From Natrononativus amylolyticus (lineage in GTDB: Archaea; Halobacteriota; Halobacteria; Halobacteriales; Natrialbaceae), in the NCBI RefSeq assembly GCF_024362525.1, contig NZ_CP101458.1, forward strand, positions 1,922,001 to 1,986,000: a stretch of DNA of 64,000 nucleotides. The letters are read 5' to 3'. The number at the start of each line of letters is the position of its first letter. Position 1 is the stretch's first letter. Positions 43,047 through 51,228 of the stretch are shown one piece after another. Below the pieces are notes generated by a model. That model was not told the origin of the DNA and searched no databases. It saw nothing but the letters and a program-made list of their open reading frames with translations. A program made the position numbers and the translations under genes.

Positions 43047-43526
43047 TCAGGACCGCCGCTCCCGCTGGCCGACCTTCAGGAACGCGATGGCCGCCCCGAG
43101 AAGGGCGGTGTTCTTCAGAAAGTGAATCAGCTCCTGCTGTTGTTGTTCATCGTCGTCGACGTTCCAGAAGTCGTGCATCACCGGAGTGATGCCGGCGAGG
43201 AAACCGATCACCGCGGCGGCAGCCGCCATCGGCGCCCGCCAGAGGACGATTCCGATTCCGCCCGCCAGGAGGCTCCCGCTGACCGCGGGGACGGTGAGAT
43301 CGGGTGCTGGCGCCCCCTTGGCCTCGGCGTAGGCGATCCTCCCCTCCAGGTTCCGGAAGTTGTCGATTGCGTTGAACGCGAGGATGCCGCCGAACAGGGC
43401 GCGACCGAGACGGAATAGCGGCGTCGAGGCGATCGAGGAATCGGCGGTGGCCGCCGGAGGCCGCCTCGAGACGTCGGTCACCGAATCGTCATCCGTACTC
43501 TGTCGGGAGCGAGAGAGTAGTCCCAT
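43047..43526 (-). CDS. DoxX family membrane protein
   Basis: 159 residues with four hydrophobic segments (near 45-60, 80-98, 100-118 and 140-155) and the DoxX hallmark ALFGGILAFNAIDNFRNLEG, RIAYAEAKGAPAPD. The N-terminal 35 residues are hydrophilic. DoxX proteins are often linked to thiol or quinone metabolism, but a specific role cannot be given. It is convergent with mutS. Confidence 0.85.
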   Translation of the reverse strand: MGLLSRSRQSTDDDSVTDVSRRPPAATADSSIASTPLFRLGRALFGGILAFNAIDNFRNLEGRIAYAEAKGAPAPDLTVPAVSGSLLAGGIGIVLWRAPMAAAAAVIGFLAGITPVMHDFWNVDDDEQQQQELIHFLKNTALLGAAIAFLKVGQRERRS

Positions 43527-43619
43527 AGAGGCAGTATCGTCTCGACAGGGGTAGGCGACGTGGTGGCAAGTGCATGGATCGACGTCCCGGCGGACGGTTT
43601 CGAGTGGACGACGGCGCCG

Positions 43620-44363
43620 TTATTCGGAGGTCGGCTCGAGCGAGACGAACTCGAGGCCGTGTTCGGCGAGCAAGCGCTCGGCGCGGTCGGTGACCGAGGG
43701 CGCGACCAGGATGCCGCGGATCGCGGTGTCGGCGTGGAGATCCCGCTCCAAGGCGTCGACGTACCGCCGGAGCTGGGAGACGGCGTCCGGCCCCACGCGC
43801 CGGCGCTTGAGTTCGACGACGACCGAGCGTCCCATCCGGTCCTCGCCGTAGATATCCACCGCGCCCGCGGGTGTCTCCCGTTCGGTCGCCAGCGGCGTGA
43901 ACCCGTCCTCGAGCAGGTCGGGACGCTCGAGGATCCGGTCTTTGAGGTCCGCCTCCGTGCCGGCCAGCGAGAGGTCGCCGGAGTCAGAGAGGGCGAACGA
44001 CGAGACCTGCGCGACCGACTCGAACGCGATCAGCAGGTGCTCTTCGGGCGTCGAGCGGCGACTCCGGACCGAGAGGGAACCGTCCTCGAGAACCGCCTCC
44101 TGTTCGCAGCCGGGCGGCTGCCAGTTGACCGGCTGCTGGCCCGCCGCGGTGTGGACCAGTACCGTCCCGTCGGGTTTGAGCATCACGTGCCGATCGCCCG
44201 CCTCGAGCCGGCTCGTCGCCCGCCCGTCGTACTCGACGGTACACCGTCCAACGATCGTCACGAGCGCGCCGGCCTCGAGGCCGGCGGCGATCGTCTCGCG
44301 GGCGAACACGGGCGTCGGCTCCTCGACGGTGGCGACGCGGGTCTCCTGCTCGCTCGATGTCAC
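43620..44363 (-). CDS. nucS: Endonuclease NucS (EndoMS-type)
   Basis: The GTG at 44363 gives 247 residues, the usual length; longer starts add a poorly conserved lead. The N-terminal half is the DNA-binding/dimerisation barrel (VTIVGRCTVEYDGRATSR, VLVHTAAGQQPVNWQPPG). The C-terminal RecB-like nuclease carries GAVDIYGED and VVVELKRRRVG, the conserved D and ExK of the active site, and DAVSQLRRYVDAL. NucS/EndoMS cuts branched DNA and, in several archaea and actinobacteria, mismatched DNA. Its haloarchaeal role is not settled. It lies 600 bp from mutS on the opposite strand. Confidence 0.95.
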   Translation of the reverse strand: MTSSEQETRVATVEEPTPVFARETIAAGLEAGALVTIVGRCTVEYDGRATSRLEAGDRHVMLKPDGTVLVHTAAGQQPVNWQPPGCEQEAVLEDGSLSVRSRRSTPEEHLLIAFESVAQVSSFALSDSGDLSLAGTEADLKDRILERPDLLEDGFTPLATERETPAGAVDIYGEDRMGRSVVVELKRRRVGPDAVSQLRRYVDALERDLHADTAIRGILVAPSVTDRAERLLAEHGLEFVSLEPTSE

Positions 44364-44492
44364 TGCCAGTCCGTACCGGGCAGGAGGATAAAAGCGGCGC
44401 GGACCGGCAGTCTCGTCGGACACACCGACGGCGTGACGTATTTTTCCGCGTGTGCGGAGGCGGTGCTGTCAGCGACCGAGATCATCATAAAC

Positions 44493-44502
44493 GCTTATTT
44501 CC
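44493..44502 (+). promoter_or_regulatory. TATA-like element for the Tat lipoprotein
   Basis: GCTTATTTCC is centred about 30 nt before the ATG at 44527. Confidence 0.4.
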
Positions 44503-44526
44503 GTCCTCCCCCGAGCCACGGGCGTA

Positions 44527-45099
44527 ATGTCGAACACCCCCAACCGCCGCCGCTTCCTCCAGCTGGCCGGCGTCGGCGCCACCGCGTCGGTCGCCGGTTG
44601 CAGTCAACTGAACCTCGACGACGACGAGACCAGCGACGACGGGAACGAGAACGCGACCTCCGAAGAGGACCAGGAGCCGGGAATCGACCCCACCGACGGA
44701 ATCACCGCGATCGTCCAGCCGAACCAGGAGGAGCTGGCGCCGATCGAACAGGAGCTCGGAGCGGTCGAACAGGAGTACATGGCCTTGACACAGTCAGAAG
44801 AGGCCGACGAGGAGGAACTCGAAGCCCTCCAGGACCGGTACGAGGAGCTGTACACCGAGTACGTCGAAATCTTCGAAGCGCGCTCCGCGGAGTTCGAGTC
44901 GGACGTCGAGGACGACGACGAGTTGTCGATCGAGGGCGCTATCGCCGACCAGGGCGTGTTCTTGCTCGAGGCGTCCGACGAGCGACTCGTGGACACGCTA
45001 CGCAACGGCGAGGTCGACGGACTCGTCCCCGGCGGCGAGTACGAACAGATCCGCCAGCAGGGCGAAGAGGCGGAAGCTGACCCCGACCCCGAAACCTGA
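44527..45099 (+). CDS. Tat lipoprotein with coiled-coil region
   Basis: 190 residues. The N-terminus has a Tat signal (NRRRFLQLAGVG) ending in a lipobox AGC, with the cysteine at residue 25 or so available for lipid attachment. An acidic disordered linker follows. Residues 75-125 are a highly charged coiled-coil helix (LAPIEQELGAVEQEYMAL, LQDRYEELYTEYVEIFEA). No domain is recognised; an anchor or spacer role at the cell surface is conceivable. Confidence 0.82.
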   Translation: MSNTPNRRRFLQLAGVGATASVAGCSQLNLDDDETSDDGNENATSEEDQEPGIDPTDGITAIVQPNQEELAPIEQELGAVEQEYMALTQSEEADEEELEALQDRYEELYTEYVEIFEARSAEFESDVEDDDELSIEGAIADQGVFLLEASDERLVDTLRNGEVDGLVPGGEYEQIRQQGEEAEADPDPET

Positions 45100-45127
45100 C
45101 TGACGGCCCCGAACCGCGAATCGGCGC

Positions 45128-45610
45128 TCAGTCGACGGCGAACGGACTCTCCCGTTCCGTCCAGTCCCAGCCCGGAATCCGTTCTTGAAACCCCGCAGCG
45201 AGCGCCGCCTCGAGGTCGTCGACGCCCGCGTTCTCCTCGGCGGGGCCGTGAACGTGGACGTCCGCGTAGTGAAAGGTCGCCTCGCCGAGGGTACGCAGGG
45301 GCTGGACGCCGGCGATCGTCGCCGCCAGCTCACGGCCCACGATCTCGTCGACGATAAAGCCCGGATAGTCGCCCTCGACGTCGAGGTCGCGCAGGATCGC
45401 GACCATCGCCGCGACGTTCACGGCGAGGTCGCCGTTGGCGAACACCGCGTCGACCTCCCGGCGGTAGGCCGCCTCCGTAACGCGGTCGACGTCGGTGTCG
45501 AAAATGTCGCCCAGATCGTCGCGCACGTCGTTGATGATGGGGACGACCCGGTCGGCACGGTCGACGACCCAGTCGCGCTCGTCTCTGACCCGCGCGGGAG
45601 TGAGTTCCAT
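45128..45610 (-). CDS. Conserved haloarchaeal protein of unknown function, 160 residues
   Basis: The ATG at 45610 is the best start; the extended frame upstream is unsupported. Visible features are DRADRVVPIINDVRDDLGDI near the N-terminus, NGDLAVNVAAMVAILRDLDV in the middle, and an acidic C-terminus with ADVHVHGPAEENAGVDDLEA. The His-x-His segment could bind a metal. I do not recognise the family and assign no function. Confidence 0.65.
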   Translation of the reverse strand: MELTPARVRDERDWVVDRADRVVPIINDVRDDLGDIFDTDVDRVTEAAYRREVDAVFANGDLAVNVAAMVAILRDLDVEGDYPGFIVDEIVGRELAATIAGVQPLRTLGEATFHYADVHVHGPAEENAGVDDLEAALAAGFQERIPGWDWTERESPFAVD

Positions 45611-45939
45611 ACCGCCTCGAGGCGCCGAACTCCCCTCAACTTTGCGAAGATATTTATACGACGCGGGGAATAGGCTCGAGTAAGCGGGTTCTCCCTGGAA
45701 TCTTCCCGCAGCGACCAGGACAAGATACCTGGAAGCGTGCTCGTCACGGCACGGACTATACACGATGATCCGGGACGGTGACTCACTGATGGTGCAGACT
45801 GTGTGGCCCTCACGATGCCACCGGGGCCGGCGACGCGACAGCCGGTTTCCACTCGAGATTCGACGACCCGGATGCGTGCGACCGACAGGGCGAGGATCAC
45901 GTCCAGCCGGCGAGTTCACGCGAGCCACATCTGGCGACT
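45611..45939. other. Intergenic region, 329 bp, divergent promoter
   Basis: This stretch carries no reliable reading frame. It separates the unknown 160-residue gene from fttA. CTATACAC near 45757 is TATA-like but lies 180 bp before the fttA start, so it may define a long 5' leader or be unrelated. Nothing else stands out. Confidence 0.5.
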
Positions 45940-47871
45940 ATGAGTACTGTAGAGCAGCAACTCGACGATTTGAAAGCAGAGATCGCGAGCGAGTTACCGA
46001 GTGATATCTCGGTCTCCTCGGTGAAATACGAAGGCCCCGAACTGGTGGTGTACACGCGCGATCCGAAGGAGTTCGCCCAGCAGGGCGACCTCATCCGGAA
46101 GCTCGCGAGCAAACTCAGGAAGCGCATCACCGTTCGGCCCGACCCGAGCGTGCTCTCTCGCCCGGAGGAAGCCCGCAAGGAGATCAGAGACGTCATCCCC
46201 GAGGAGGCCGGCGTCACGGATCTGGACTTCCACGCCGACACCGGCGAAGTCGTCATTGAGGCCCAGAAACCCGGGATGGTCATCGGCCGTCACGGCTCCA
46301 CGCTCCGCGAGATCACCAAGAGCGTCGGCTGGACGCCCGAGGTGGTCCGCACGCCACCGATCGAGTCCTCGACGGTCTCGAACGTCCGGAACTTCCTGAA
46401 ACAGGAGCGCGACGACCGGCGGGACATCTTAGAGCGCGTGGGCCGACAGATCCACCGCCAGGAGATGTCCGACGACGAGTACGTCCGGATCACCACCCTC
46501 GGCTGTTGTCGGGAGGTCGGACGGGCCTCGTTCATCCTCTCGACACCCGAGACCCGGATCCTCATCGACTGCGGGGACAAGCCCGGTGCCGAAGGCGAGG
46601 TGCCGTACCTCCACGTTCCCGAAGCGCTCGGGGCGGGCGCACAGAATCTGGACGCCGTCGTCCTCACTCACGCTCACCTCGACCACTCCGCACTCATCCC
46701 GCTGCTGTTCAAGTACGGCTACGACGGCCCGATCTACTGCACCGAACCCACCCGCGACCTGATGGGGCTGCTCACGCTCGACTACCTCGACGTCGCCGCC
46801 AAGGAGGGACGCACCCCGCCCTACGAGTCGGAGATGGTCCGCGAGGCGATCAAACACTGTATCACCCTCGAGTACGGCGACGTCACCGACATCGCCCCGG
46901 ACGTCAAGCTCACCTTCCACAACGCGGGTCACATCCTCGGTTCGGCCGTCTCGCACTTCCACATCGGCGACGGCCTCTACAACGTCTGTTTCTCCGGCGA
47001 CATCCACTACAAGGACACCCGCCTGTTCAACGGCGCCACCAACGACTTCCCGCGGGTCGAAACCCTGGTGCTCGAGTCGACCTACGGCGGTCGAAACGAC
47101 TACCAGACCGACCAGGAGGACTCCGAGCGCAAGTTGAAGGAGGTGATCAACCGGACCTACGACGAGGGCGGCAAGGTCCTGATCCCGGCGTTCGCGGTGG
47201 GGCGCTCCCAGGAAATCATGCTCGTCATCGAGAAGGCGATGCGAAACGGCGACATCCCCTCGATGCCGGTCCACTTAGACGGGATGATCTGGGAGGCGAC
47301 GGCGATCCACACCACCTACCCCGAGTACCTCCGCGACGAACTCCGCGACCGCATCTTCCACGAGGACGAAAACCCGTTCCTCGCCGAGGAGTTCAACCAC
47401 ATCGACGGCGGCGAGGAGGAGCGCCAGGACGTCGCCGACGGCGACCCCTGCATCATCCTCTCGACGTCCGGGATGGTCACCGGCGGTCCGATCATGTCCT
47501 GGCTCAGCCACCTCGGTCCCGACCCGGACTCGAGGCTGGTCTTCGTCGGCTACCAGGCCCAGGGAACCCTCGGCCGGCGCATCCAGAACGGCTGGGACGA
47601 GATCCCGATGAACGACGTCGGACGCGGCAGCAACGGCGGCCGCGGCACCCTCTCGCTCAACATGGACGTCGAAACCGTCGACGGCTTCTCCGGCCACGCC
47701 GACCGCGCCGGCCTCGAGAACTTCGTGAAGACGATGAACCCCCGTCCCGAGAAGGTCCTCTGCGTCCACGGCGACGAGCGCTCCGTTCAGGACCTCTCCT
47801 CGGCGCTGTACCACGACTACAACATGCGCACGTTCGCGCCGAAGAACCTCGAGACCTTCCGGTTCCTCTGA
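45940..47871 (+). CDS. fttA: Archaeal transcription termination factor FttA (aCPSF1), beta-CASP ribonuclease
   Basis: 643 residues. Two N-terminal KH-like domains occupy residues 1-140 (GMVIGRHGSTLREITKSVG is the second). A metallo-beta-lactamase domain contains the metal site HAHLDHS near residue 245 and GHILGSAVSHFHIGD. The beta-CASP insertion and the conserved GYQAQGTLGRRIQNGW, DGFSGHADRAGL and CVHGDE complete the catalytic site. FttA cleaves nascent RNA at U-rich tracts and releases RNA polymerase; it is universal and essential in archaea. The hairpin and T-run just after the stop codon may terminate its own transcript. Confidence 0.98.
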   Translation: MSTVEQQLDDLKAEIASELPSDISVSSVKYEGPELVVYTRDPKEFAQQGDLIRKLASKLRKRITVRPDPSVLSRPEEARKEIRDVIPEEAGVTDLDFHADTGEVVIEAQKPGMVIGRHGSTLREITKSVGWTPEVVRTPPIESSTVSNVRNFLKQERDDRRDILERVGRQIHRQEMSDDEYVRITTLGCCREVGRASFILSTPETRILIDCGDKPGAEGEVPYLHVPEALGAGAQNLDAVVLTHAHLDHSALIPLLFKYGYDGPIYCTEPTRDLMGLLTLDYLDVAAKEGRTPPYESEMVREAIKHCITLEYGDVTDIAPDVKLTFHNAGHILGSAVSHFHIGDGLYNVCFSGDIHYKDTRLFNGATNDFPRVETLVLESTYGGRNDYQTDQEDSERKLKEVINRTYDEGGKVLIPAFAVGRSQEIMLVIEKAMRNGDIPSMPVHLDGMIWEATAIHTTYPEYLRDELRDRIFHEDENPFLAEEFNHIDGGEEERQDVADGDPCIILSTSGMVTGGPIMSWLSHLGPDPDSRLVFVGYQAQGTLGRRIQNGWDEIPMNDVGRGSNGGRGTLSLNMDVETVDGFSGHADRAGLENFVKTMNPRPEKVLCVHGDERSVQDLSSALYHDYNMRTFAPKNLETFRFL

Positions 47872-47879
47872 AAACCCTC

Positions 47880-47911
47880 GCGACCGCTTGGCAGCGGTCG
47901 CAGCGCCTTTT
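47880..47911 (+). terminator. Stem-loop plus T-run after fttA
   Basis: GCGACCGC (47880-47887) pairs perfectly with GCGGTCGC (47894-47901) across a 6-nt loop and is followed by CTTTTC. It begins 8 bp after the fttA stop codon. Archaeal termination relies on T-tracts more than hairpins, so the T-run is the more relevant part. Confidence 0.5.
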
Positions 47912-47978
47912 CAATTTCCGCCAGGCCCGCACGCGGCACGCGGGTCCGCGTGCCGCTCGAACGCCAGCCCTTCCCCGT

Positions 47979-48015
47979 AGCGAGTGGGGTCGCCCTGTGT
48001 GCGACCCCACTCGCT
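47979..48015. repeat. 15-bp perfect inverted repeat
   Basis: AGCGAGTGGGGTCGC at 47979-47993 is followed by a 7-nt loop and its exact complement at 48001-48015. A second stem, GCGGCACGC at 47933-47941 with GCGTGCCGC at 47948-47956, precedes it. A 15-bp uninterrupted stem is unlikely by chance. Confidence 0.6.
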
Positions 48016-48150
48016 GGCCGGCCGGTTGTATGAGCGGCTAGTGAAGGGAATCAGGACACGATACACGAATAGGTGTTTTGTAAAGTCTCCCTGCTTAGTG
48101 AACGTTCATTCATCCTGGAGCATACGCCGAGCGAAGCGAGGCGTTTCCCC

Positions 48151-48185
48151 GCCGAAGCGGACGAAGTCCGCGACGGCGGCTTTTT
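48151..48185 (+). terminator. Stem-loop plus T5 tract
   Basis: GCGGAC (48157-48162) pairs with GTCCGC (48166-48171), and the flanking GCCG (48151-48154) pairs with CGGC (48174-48177) across a two-base internal loop on each side. A run of five T follows at 48181-48185. This is a terminator-like layout on the plus strand, ahead of the half-size EamA gene. Confidence 0.4.
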
Positions 48186-48197
48186 GGCATCAACGGG

Positions 48198-48251
48198 TTT
48201 TGCCGGGGGTTGAGGCTGGCGTCTCCGACGCCAGCCGATGCCCCGGTAAAA
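48198..48251. repeat. Extended stem-loop with A/T-flanked ends
   Basis: An outer stem (TTTTGCCGGGG at 48198-48208 with CCCCGGTAAAA at 48241-48251, one G-T wobble) encloses an internal loop and a perfect inner stem (GGCTGGCGTC at 48214-48223 with GACGCCAGCC at 48227-48236, loop TCC). The total pairing is 21 positions in 54 bases, with A and T tracts at the base, compatible with a bidirectional terminator or a small structured RNA. Confidence 0.5.
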
Positions 48252-48370
48252 GAGGTTGCTGTACTGAACGTGTGTTTCACACGCATCCCGAGCGAAATAA
48301 CGTAGTCCGTTCCAATTTCGAGCCATCCCGTGTCGACGGCTATTCGAGACTCGAGCCCCTCCCTTCCCGC

Positions 48371-48784
48371 ATGAGCCAGCAGGCCGTCACCTTCGCCGTC
48401 GTCGCCATGTTGAGCTGGGGCGTCTGGACCGTCCTCGCCAACGAGGCGACGAACACGATCGCTCCCGAACTCGCGATGATCCTCTCCTACGCGGCCAGCG
48501 TCGTCGTCGCCGTCGGCTACGTGACGTTGCAGGGGGACGCGATCGTCCTCGAGCGAACCGGCGTCAGCTACGCGCTCCTGGCGGGGGTGTTCGCCGGCAT
48601 CGGTGCCGTCGCGTTCTACTCCGGGCTGAGTTACGGCCAGGTCGGCGTCGTCACCACCGTCTCGGCGCTGTACTTCGTCGTCGCCGCCCTGCTCGGGATC
48701 CTCGTCCTCGGCGACACCCTGGCGCTGAAAGACGCCGCGGGAATCGGCTTCGCCATCCTCGCCGTCCTCCTGCTCGCAAACTGA
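48371..48784 (+). CDS. EamA/DMT family protein, half size
   Basis: 137 residues from ATG 48371; the frame is open further upstream, but through the palindrome-rich region. It contains about five hydrophobic segments and a single EamA-type repeat ending DTLALKDAAGIGFAILAVLLL. Full-length drug/metabolite transporters have two EamA repeats; this one has one, like EmrE-type small transporters or YddG halves, so it probably functions as a dimer. The substrate is unknown. Confidence 0.85.
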   Translation: MSQQAVTFAVVAMLSWGVWTVLANEATNTIAPELAMILSYAASVVVAVGYVTLQGDAIVLERTGVSYALLAGVFAGIGAVAFYSGLSYGQVGVVTTVSALYFVVAALLGILVLGDTLALKDAAGIGFAILAVLLLAN

Positions 48785-48801
48785 GCGTGGACTCGAGTCG
48801 G

Positions 48802-49629
48802 CTACTCCGCTTCCGGCGCGTCGGCCGGATCGACCACCTCCCCGGTGTCGGGGTAGACGCCCACCTGCTCACACAGATCGGTCATCGGACAGGCCTCGGG
48901 GTCCTCGAGACACGCCGGCTTTCGAGCCGTGCAGTATTCGCGGCCGAACTGGATCGTCGCCGTGTGGCCGAAGCCACACTTCTCGGCGGGCACCTCGCGC
49001 TCGACGACCTCCCGAACCGTCTCGTGGTCGGCGTCGGCGGGCGCGATTCCCAGCCGCCGAAAGATCCGGTGGACGTGGGTGTCAACGGGAAAGACGCCCG
49101 GCTGGCCGCCCGAAAAGAGGAGCACGCAGTCCGCGGTCTTCGGGCCGACGCCCCGAACCGTGAGTAGCGTCTCTCGTACCTCCTCGGGGTCCCCGTCCGT
49201 GACGAACGCGTCGAACGCCGCCGCGGAGCCGAAGGACTCGAGCACCCAGTCGGCGGCGTCGATGAGCATCTCCGACTTCTGGTTGTAGAGCCCCGCCGAA
49301 CTGATCGTCTCCGCGAGTTCGGACCGCTCTGTGGCGGCCAGCGCCTCGGCGAGATCGCGGTTCGTTCCCTCCGTTCCGTCGTAGCGCTCGAGCAGCGCGT
49401 CGTGGGCCGGCTGACTCGCCTTGTCGCTCGTGTTCTGGCTCAGGATCGTCCGGACGAGACAGGTGAACGCGTCCTGGCCGCCGTACGTTTTCTGCCAGTA
49501 CCGCTCCCCGAGGCGATCGACGAAGGCCTCGGCTCGAGTGTCGGCCGTCGCCGGGTCGAACGTCGCCGCGACGCCGCCGCCGTCGACGCCGCCGCTGATG
49601 TTCTCGGCGGGCTCCGGGTCGTCGCTCAT
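48802..49629 (-). CDS. nth: Endonuclease III (Nth)
   Basis: The ATG at 49629 gives 275 residues. The catalytic HhH-GPD core is recognisable: TILSQNTSDKASQPAHDAL, the hairpin LLTVRGVGPKTADCVLLF with the catalytic lysine (K in GPKTADC), and PVDTHVHRI with the catalytic aspartate. The iron-sulfur cluster cysteines are in CTARKPACLEDPEACPMTDL plus a final C, a spacing slightly wider than in the E. coli enzyme. It removes oxidised pyrimidines by base excision. The protein starts with a 30-residue low-complexity lead. Confidence 0.95.
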   Translation of the reverse strand: MSDDPEPAENISGGVDGGGVAATFDPATADTRAEAFVDRLGERYWQKTYGGQDAFTCLVRTILSQNTSDKASQPAHDALLERYDGTEGTNRDLAEALAATERSELAETISSAGLYNQKSEMLIDAADWVLESFGSAAAFDAFVTDGDPEEVRETLLTVRGVGPKTADCVLLFSGGQPGVFPVDTHVHRIFRRLGIAPADADHETVREVVEREVPAEKCGFGHTATIQFGREYCTARKPACLEDPEACPMTDLCEQVGVYPDTGEVVDPADAPEAE

Positions 49630-49687
49630 GGTCGACCGCACGGGTTCCGAACGCAAAACGTCGCTGGAAGCGGCGGTCGGGAACGGC

Positions 49688-50101
49688 TCACTCCACCGTT
49701 AGCGTCACGGTCACGGCGGCCCCGTCTGCGAGATCCGACACGAGGTCGCGGTCGAATCCCTCCGCGGCGAACTCCGCGCCGACGAGGATCGTCCGGTCGT
49801 CGACGTACTCGCTCGTCCGGCCCACCGCGCTGCGATCGTTCGTGAACTCGAGGGACGGATCGCCGCGCCCGGCCACCGTCTGGCAGTGGTCGTCGGTTTC
49901 GATCGTCACGGTGATCGTCGCGGACTCGTCCCGGCAGGCGTCTGCGAAATCGGCGTCGAAGTCGGCGGGGGCGCGGTCGGCGTCGATCGCGAGGATACAG
50001 TCTCCGGCGGGCGTGAGATAGTCGTCGGTCGTTACCTCGAACGTGCTCGCGTGCTCGGCGCTGACGTGCTCGTGGCCGCGGGCGCGAATGACTTCCTCCA
50101 T
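49688..50101 (-). CDS. DUF371 family protein
   Basis: The ATG at 50101 gives 137 residues matching DUF371: EEVIRARGHEHVSAEHASTF near the N-terminus, YLTPAGDCILAIDAD in the middle, and the C-terminal ADGAAVTVTLTVE. DUF371 is a mainly archaeal family with no assigned function; conserved histidines and aspartates suggest a small-molecule or metal site. It follows nth on the same strand with its own promoter region. Confidence 0.85.
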   Translation of the reverse strand: MEEVIRARGHEHVSAEHASTFEVTTDDYLTPAGDCILAIDADRAPADFDADFADACRDESATITVTIETDDHCQTVAGRGDPSLEFTNDRSAVGRTSEYVDDRTILVGAEFAAEGFDRDLVSDLADGAAVTVTLTVE

Positions 50102-50268
50102 AGGGAGCGGTACGTCCCGCCCCGCAAAACGGGTTCGAAATCCTGCGCTCGCGTCGGAAACGGATCGTTGGTCGACGACGACCCCGACGGGCGGTGTCGA
50201 CAATCGACCGAGTGACATCGGTGGCCGTTCAACGCGCTGATAACCGGTTCGACGACCGGAGATTCACG

Positions 50269-50276
50269 TTTATAAT
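50269..50276 (+). promoter_or_regulatory. TATA element for the amino-acid ABC transporter operon
   Basis: TTTATAAT lies about 52 nt before the ATG at 50325. AATTAAG at 50294-50300, 28 nt before the ATG, is an alternative that would give a leaderless transcript. Confidence 0.45.
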
Positions 50277-50324
50277 CAATTACCCGGACTAGCAATTAAG
50301 TCGCCTGCCGTCGGACGACTCCGC

Positions 50325-51227
50325 ATGTCACGTGTTAGAGACAGGACACTAACTCGACGAGATTCGATCCAGTACGGTGGCGCGGCCGCGCTCGCGCTGC
50401 TCACTGCGGGGTATCTGCAGGAGGACGAAGACGCCGAGAGCATCGTCGTCGGAACCGAAGCGGGCTTTCCGCCGTTCGAGATGATCGAGGACGGTGAGAT
50501 CGTCGGTTTCGATATCGACCTGACCGAGGCCGTCCTCGAGGAAGCCGAGGGGTACGAACTCGAGACGTGGCAGGATATGGAGTTCGGCTCGCTGATCCCG
50601 GCGCTGCAGGACGGCAGCATCGACGTGATCGCCGCGGCGATGACGATCACCGAGGAGCGCGAGGAGGAGATCGCCTTCTCAGACCCCTACTTCAGTTCGG
50701 ATCAGTCGATACTGGTCGCCGAGGGCGGCGACTTCCAGCCCGAGTCGCTTGACGACTTCGACGGCCAAGCTGTCGGCGCCCAGGTCGGGACCACCGGCGA
50801 GGGGATCGTCGAGGAGGACCTGATCGAACCCGGACTGATCGACGACGCGGACTACTCCTCCTACGACAGCTACGTCCTCGCGGTCGAGGACCTCGAACGG
50901 GGCATCGTCGACGCGGTTCTGATCGACGAACCGGTCGGCGAGACGTTCGCCGACGAACGGGAAGTCGAGGTAGCGTTCGTCGAAGAAACCGACGAGGAGT
51001 TCGGGCTCGGGGTCCGCCAGGAGGACGACGACCTCCGCGAGGCGATCAACGAGGGCCTCGAGACGATCGAGGAGGACAGCACCTACGACGACCTCATCTC
51101 GGAGTGGTTCGGGCAGGAAGACATCGACGAGGACGAGAACGGGGACGACGAAGACGAAAACGGAGACGATATCGACGAGGACGAGAACGGGGACGACGAG
51201 CAGTCCAACGTGGGGTCGTTCGGATAG
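50325..51227 (+). CDS. Amino-acid ABC transporter substrate-binding protein
   Basis: 300 residues of the polar amino acid (SBP family 3) type: VVGTEAGFPPFEMIEDGEIV, then GFDIDLTEAVLEEAEG, DVIAAAMTITEEREEEIAFS and a closing DDLISEWFG. The leader has a twin arginine (TRRDSIQYGG) and a hydrophobic core, but the position where haloarchaeal SBPs have the lipobox cysteine is tyrosine (LLTAGYLQ; Y30, codon TAT at 50412-50414), so lipid anchoring is doubtful. The last 35 residues are acidic DEDENGDD-type repeats. It is the first gene of a four-gene operon. Confidence 0.93.
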   Translation: MSRVRDRTLTRRDSIQYGGAAALALLTAGYLQEDEDAESIVVGTEAGFPPFEMIEDGEIVGFDIDLTEAVLEEAEGYELETWQDMEFGSLIPALQDGSIDVIAAAMTITEEREEEIAFSDPYFSSDQSILVAEGGDFQPESLDDFDGQAVGAQVGTTGEGIVEEDLIEPGLIDDADYSSYDSYVLAVEDLERGIVDAVLIDEPVGETFADEREVEVAFVEETDEEFGLGVRQEDDDLREAINEGLETIEEDSTYDDLISEWFGQEDIDEDENGDDEDENGDDIDEDENGDDEQSNVGSFG

Positions 51228-51228
51228 C

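Larger units (their letters stand above)
47872..48370. other. Hairpin-dense intergenic region, 499 bp
   Basis: At least five perfect stem-loops fill this gap (separate entries below give the strongest). Arms are at 47880-47887/47894-47901, 47933-47941/47948-47956, 47979-47993/48001-48015, 48157-48162/48166-48171 within a longer stem, and 48214-48223/48227-48236. No protein is supported. The density far exceeds that of other gaps in the window; it could hold several terminators, a structured RNA or remnants of palindromic repeats. Confidence 0.6.
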
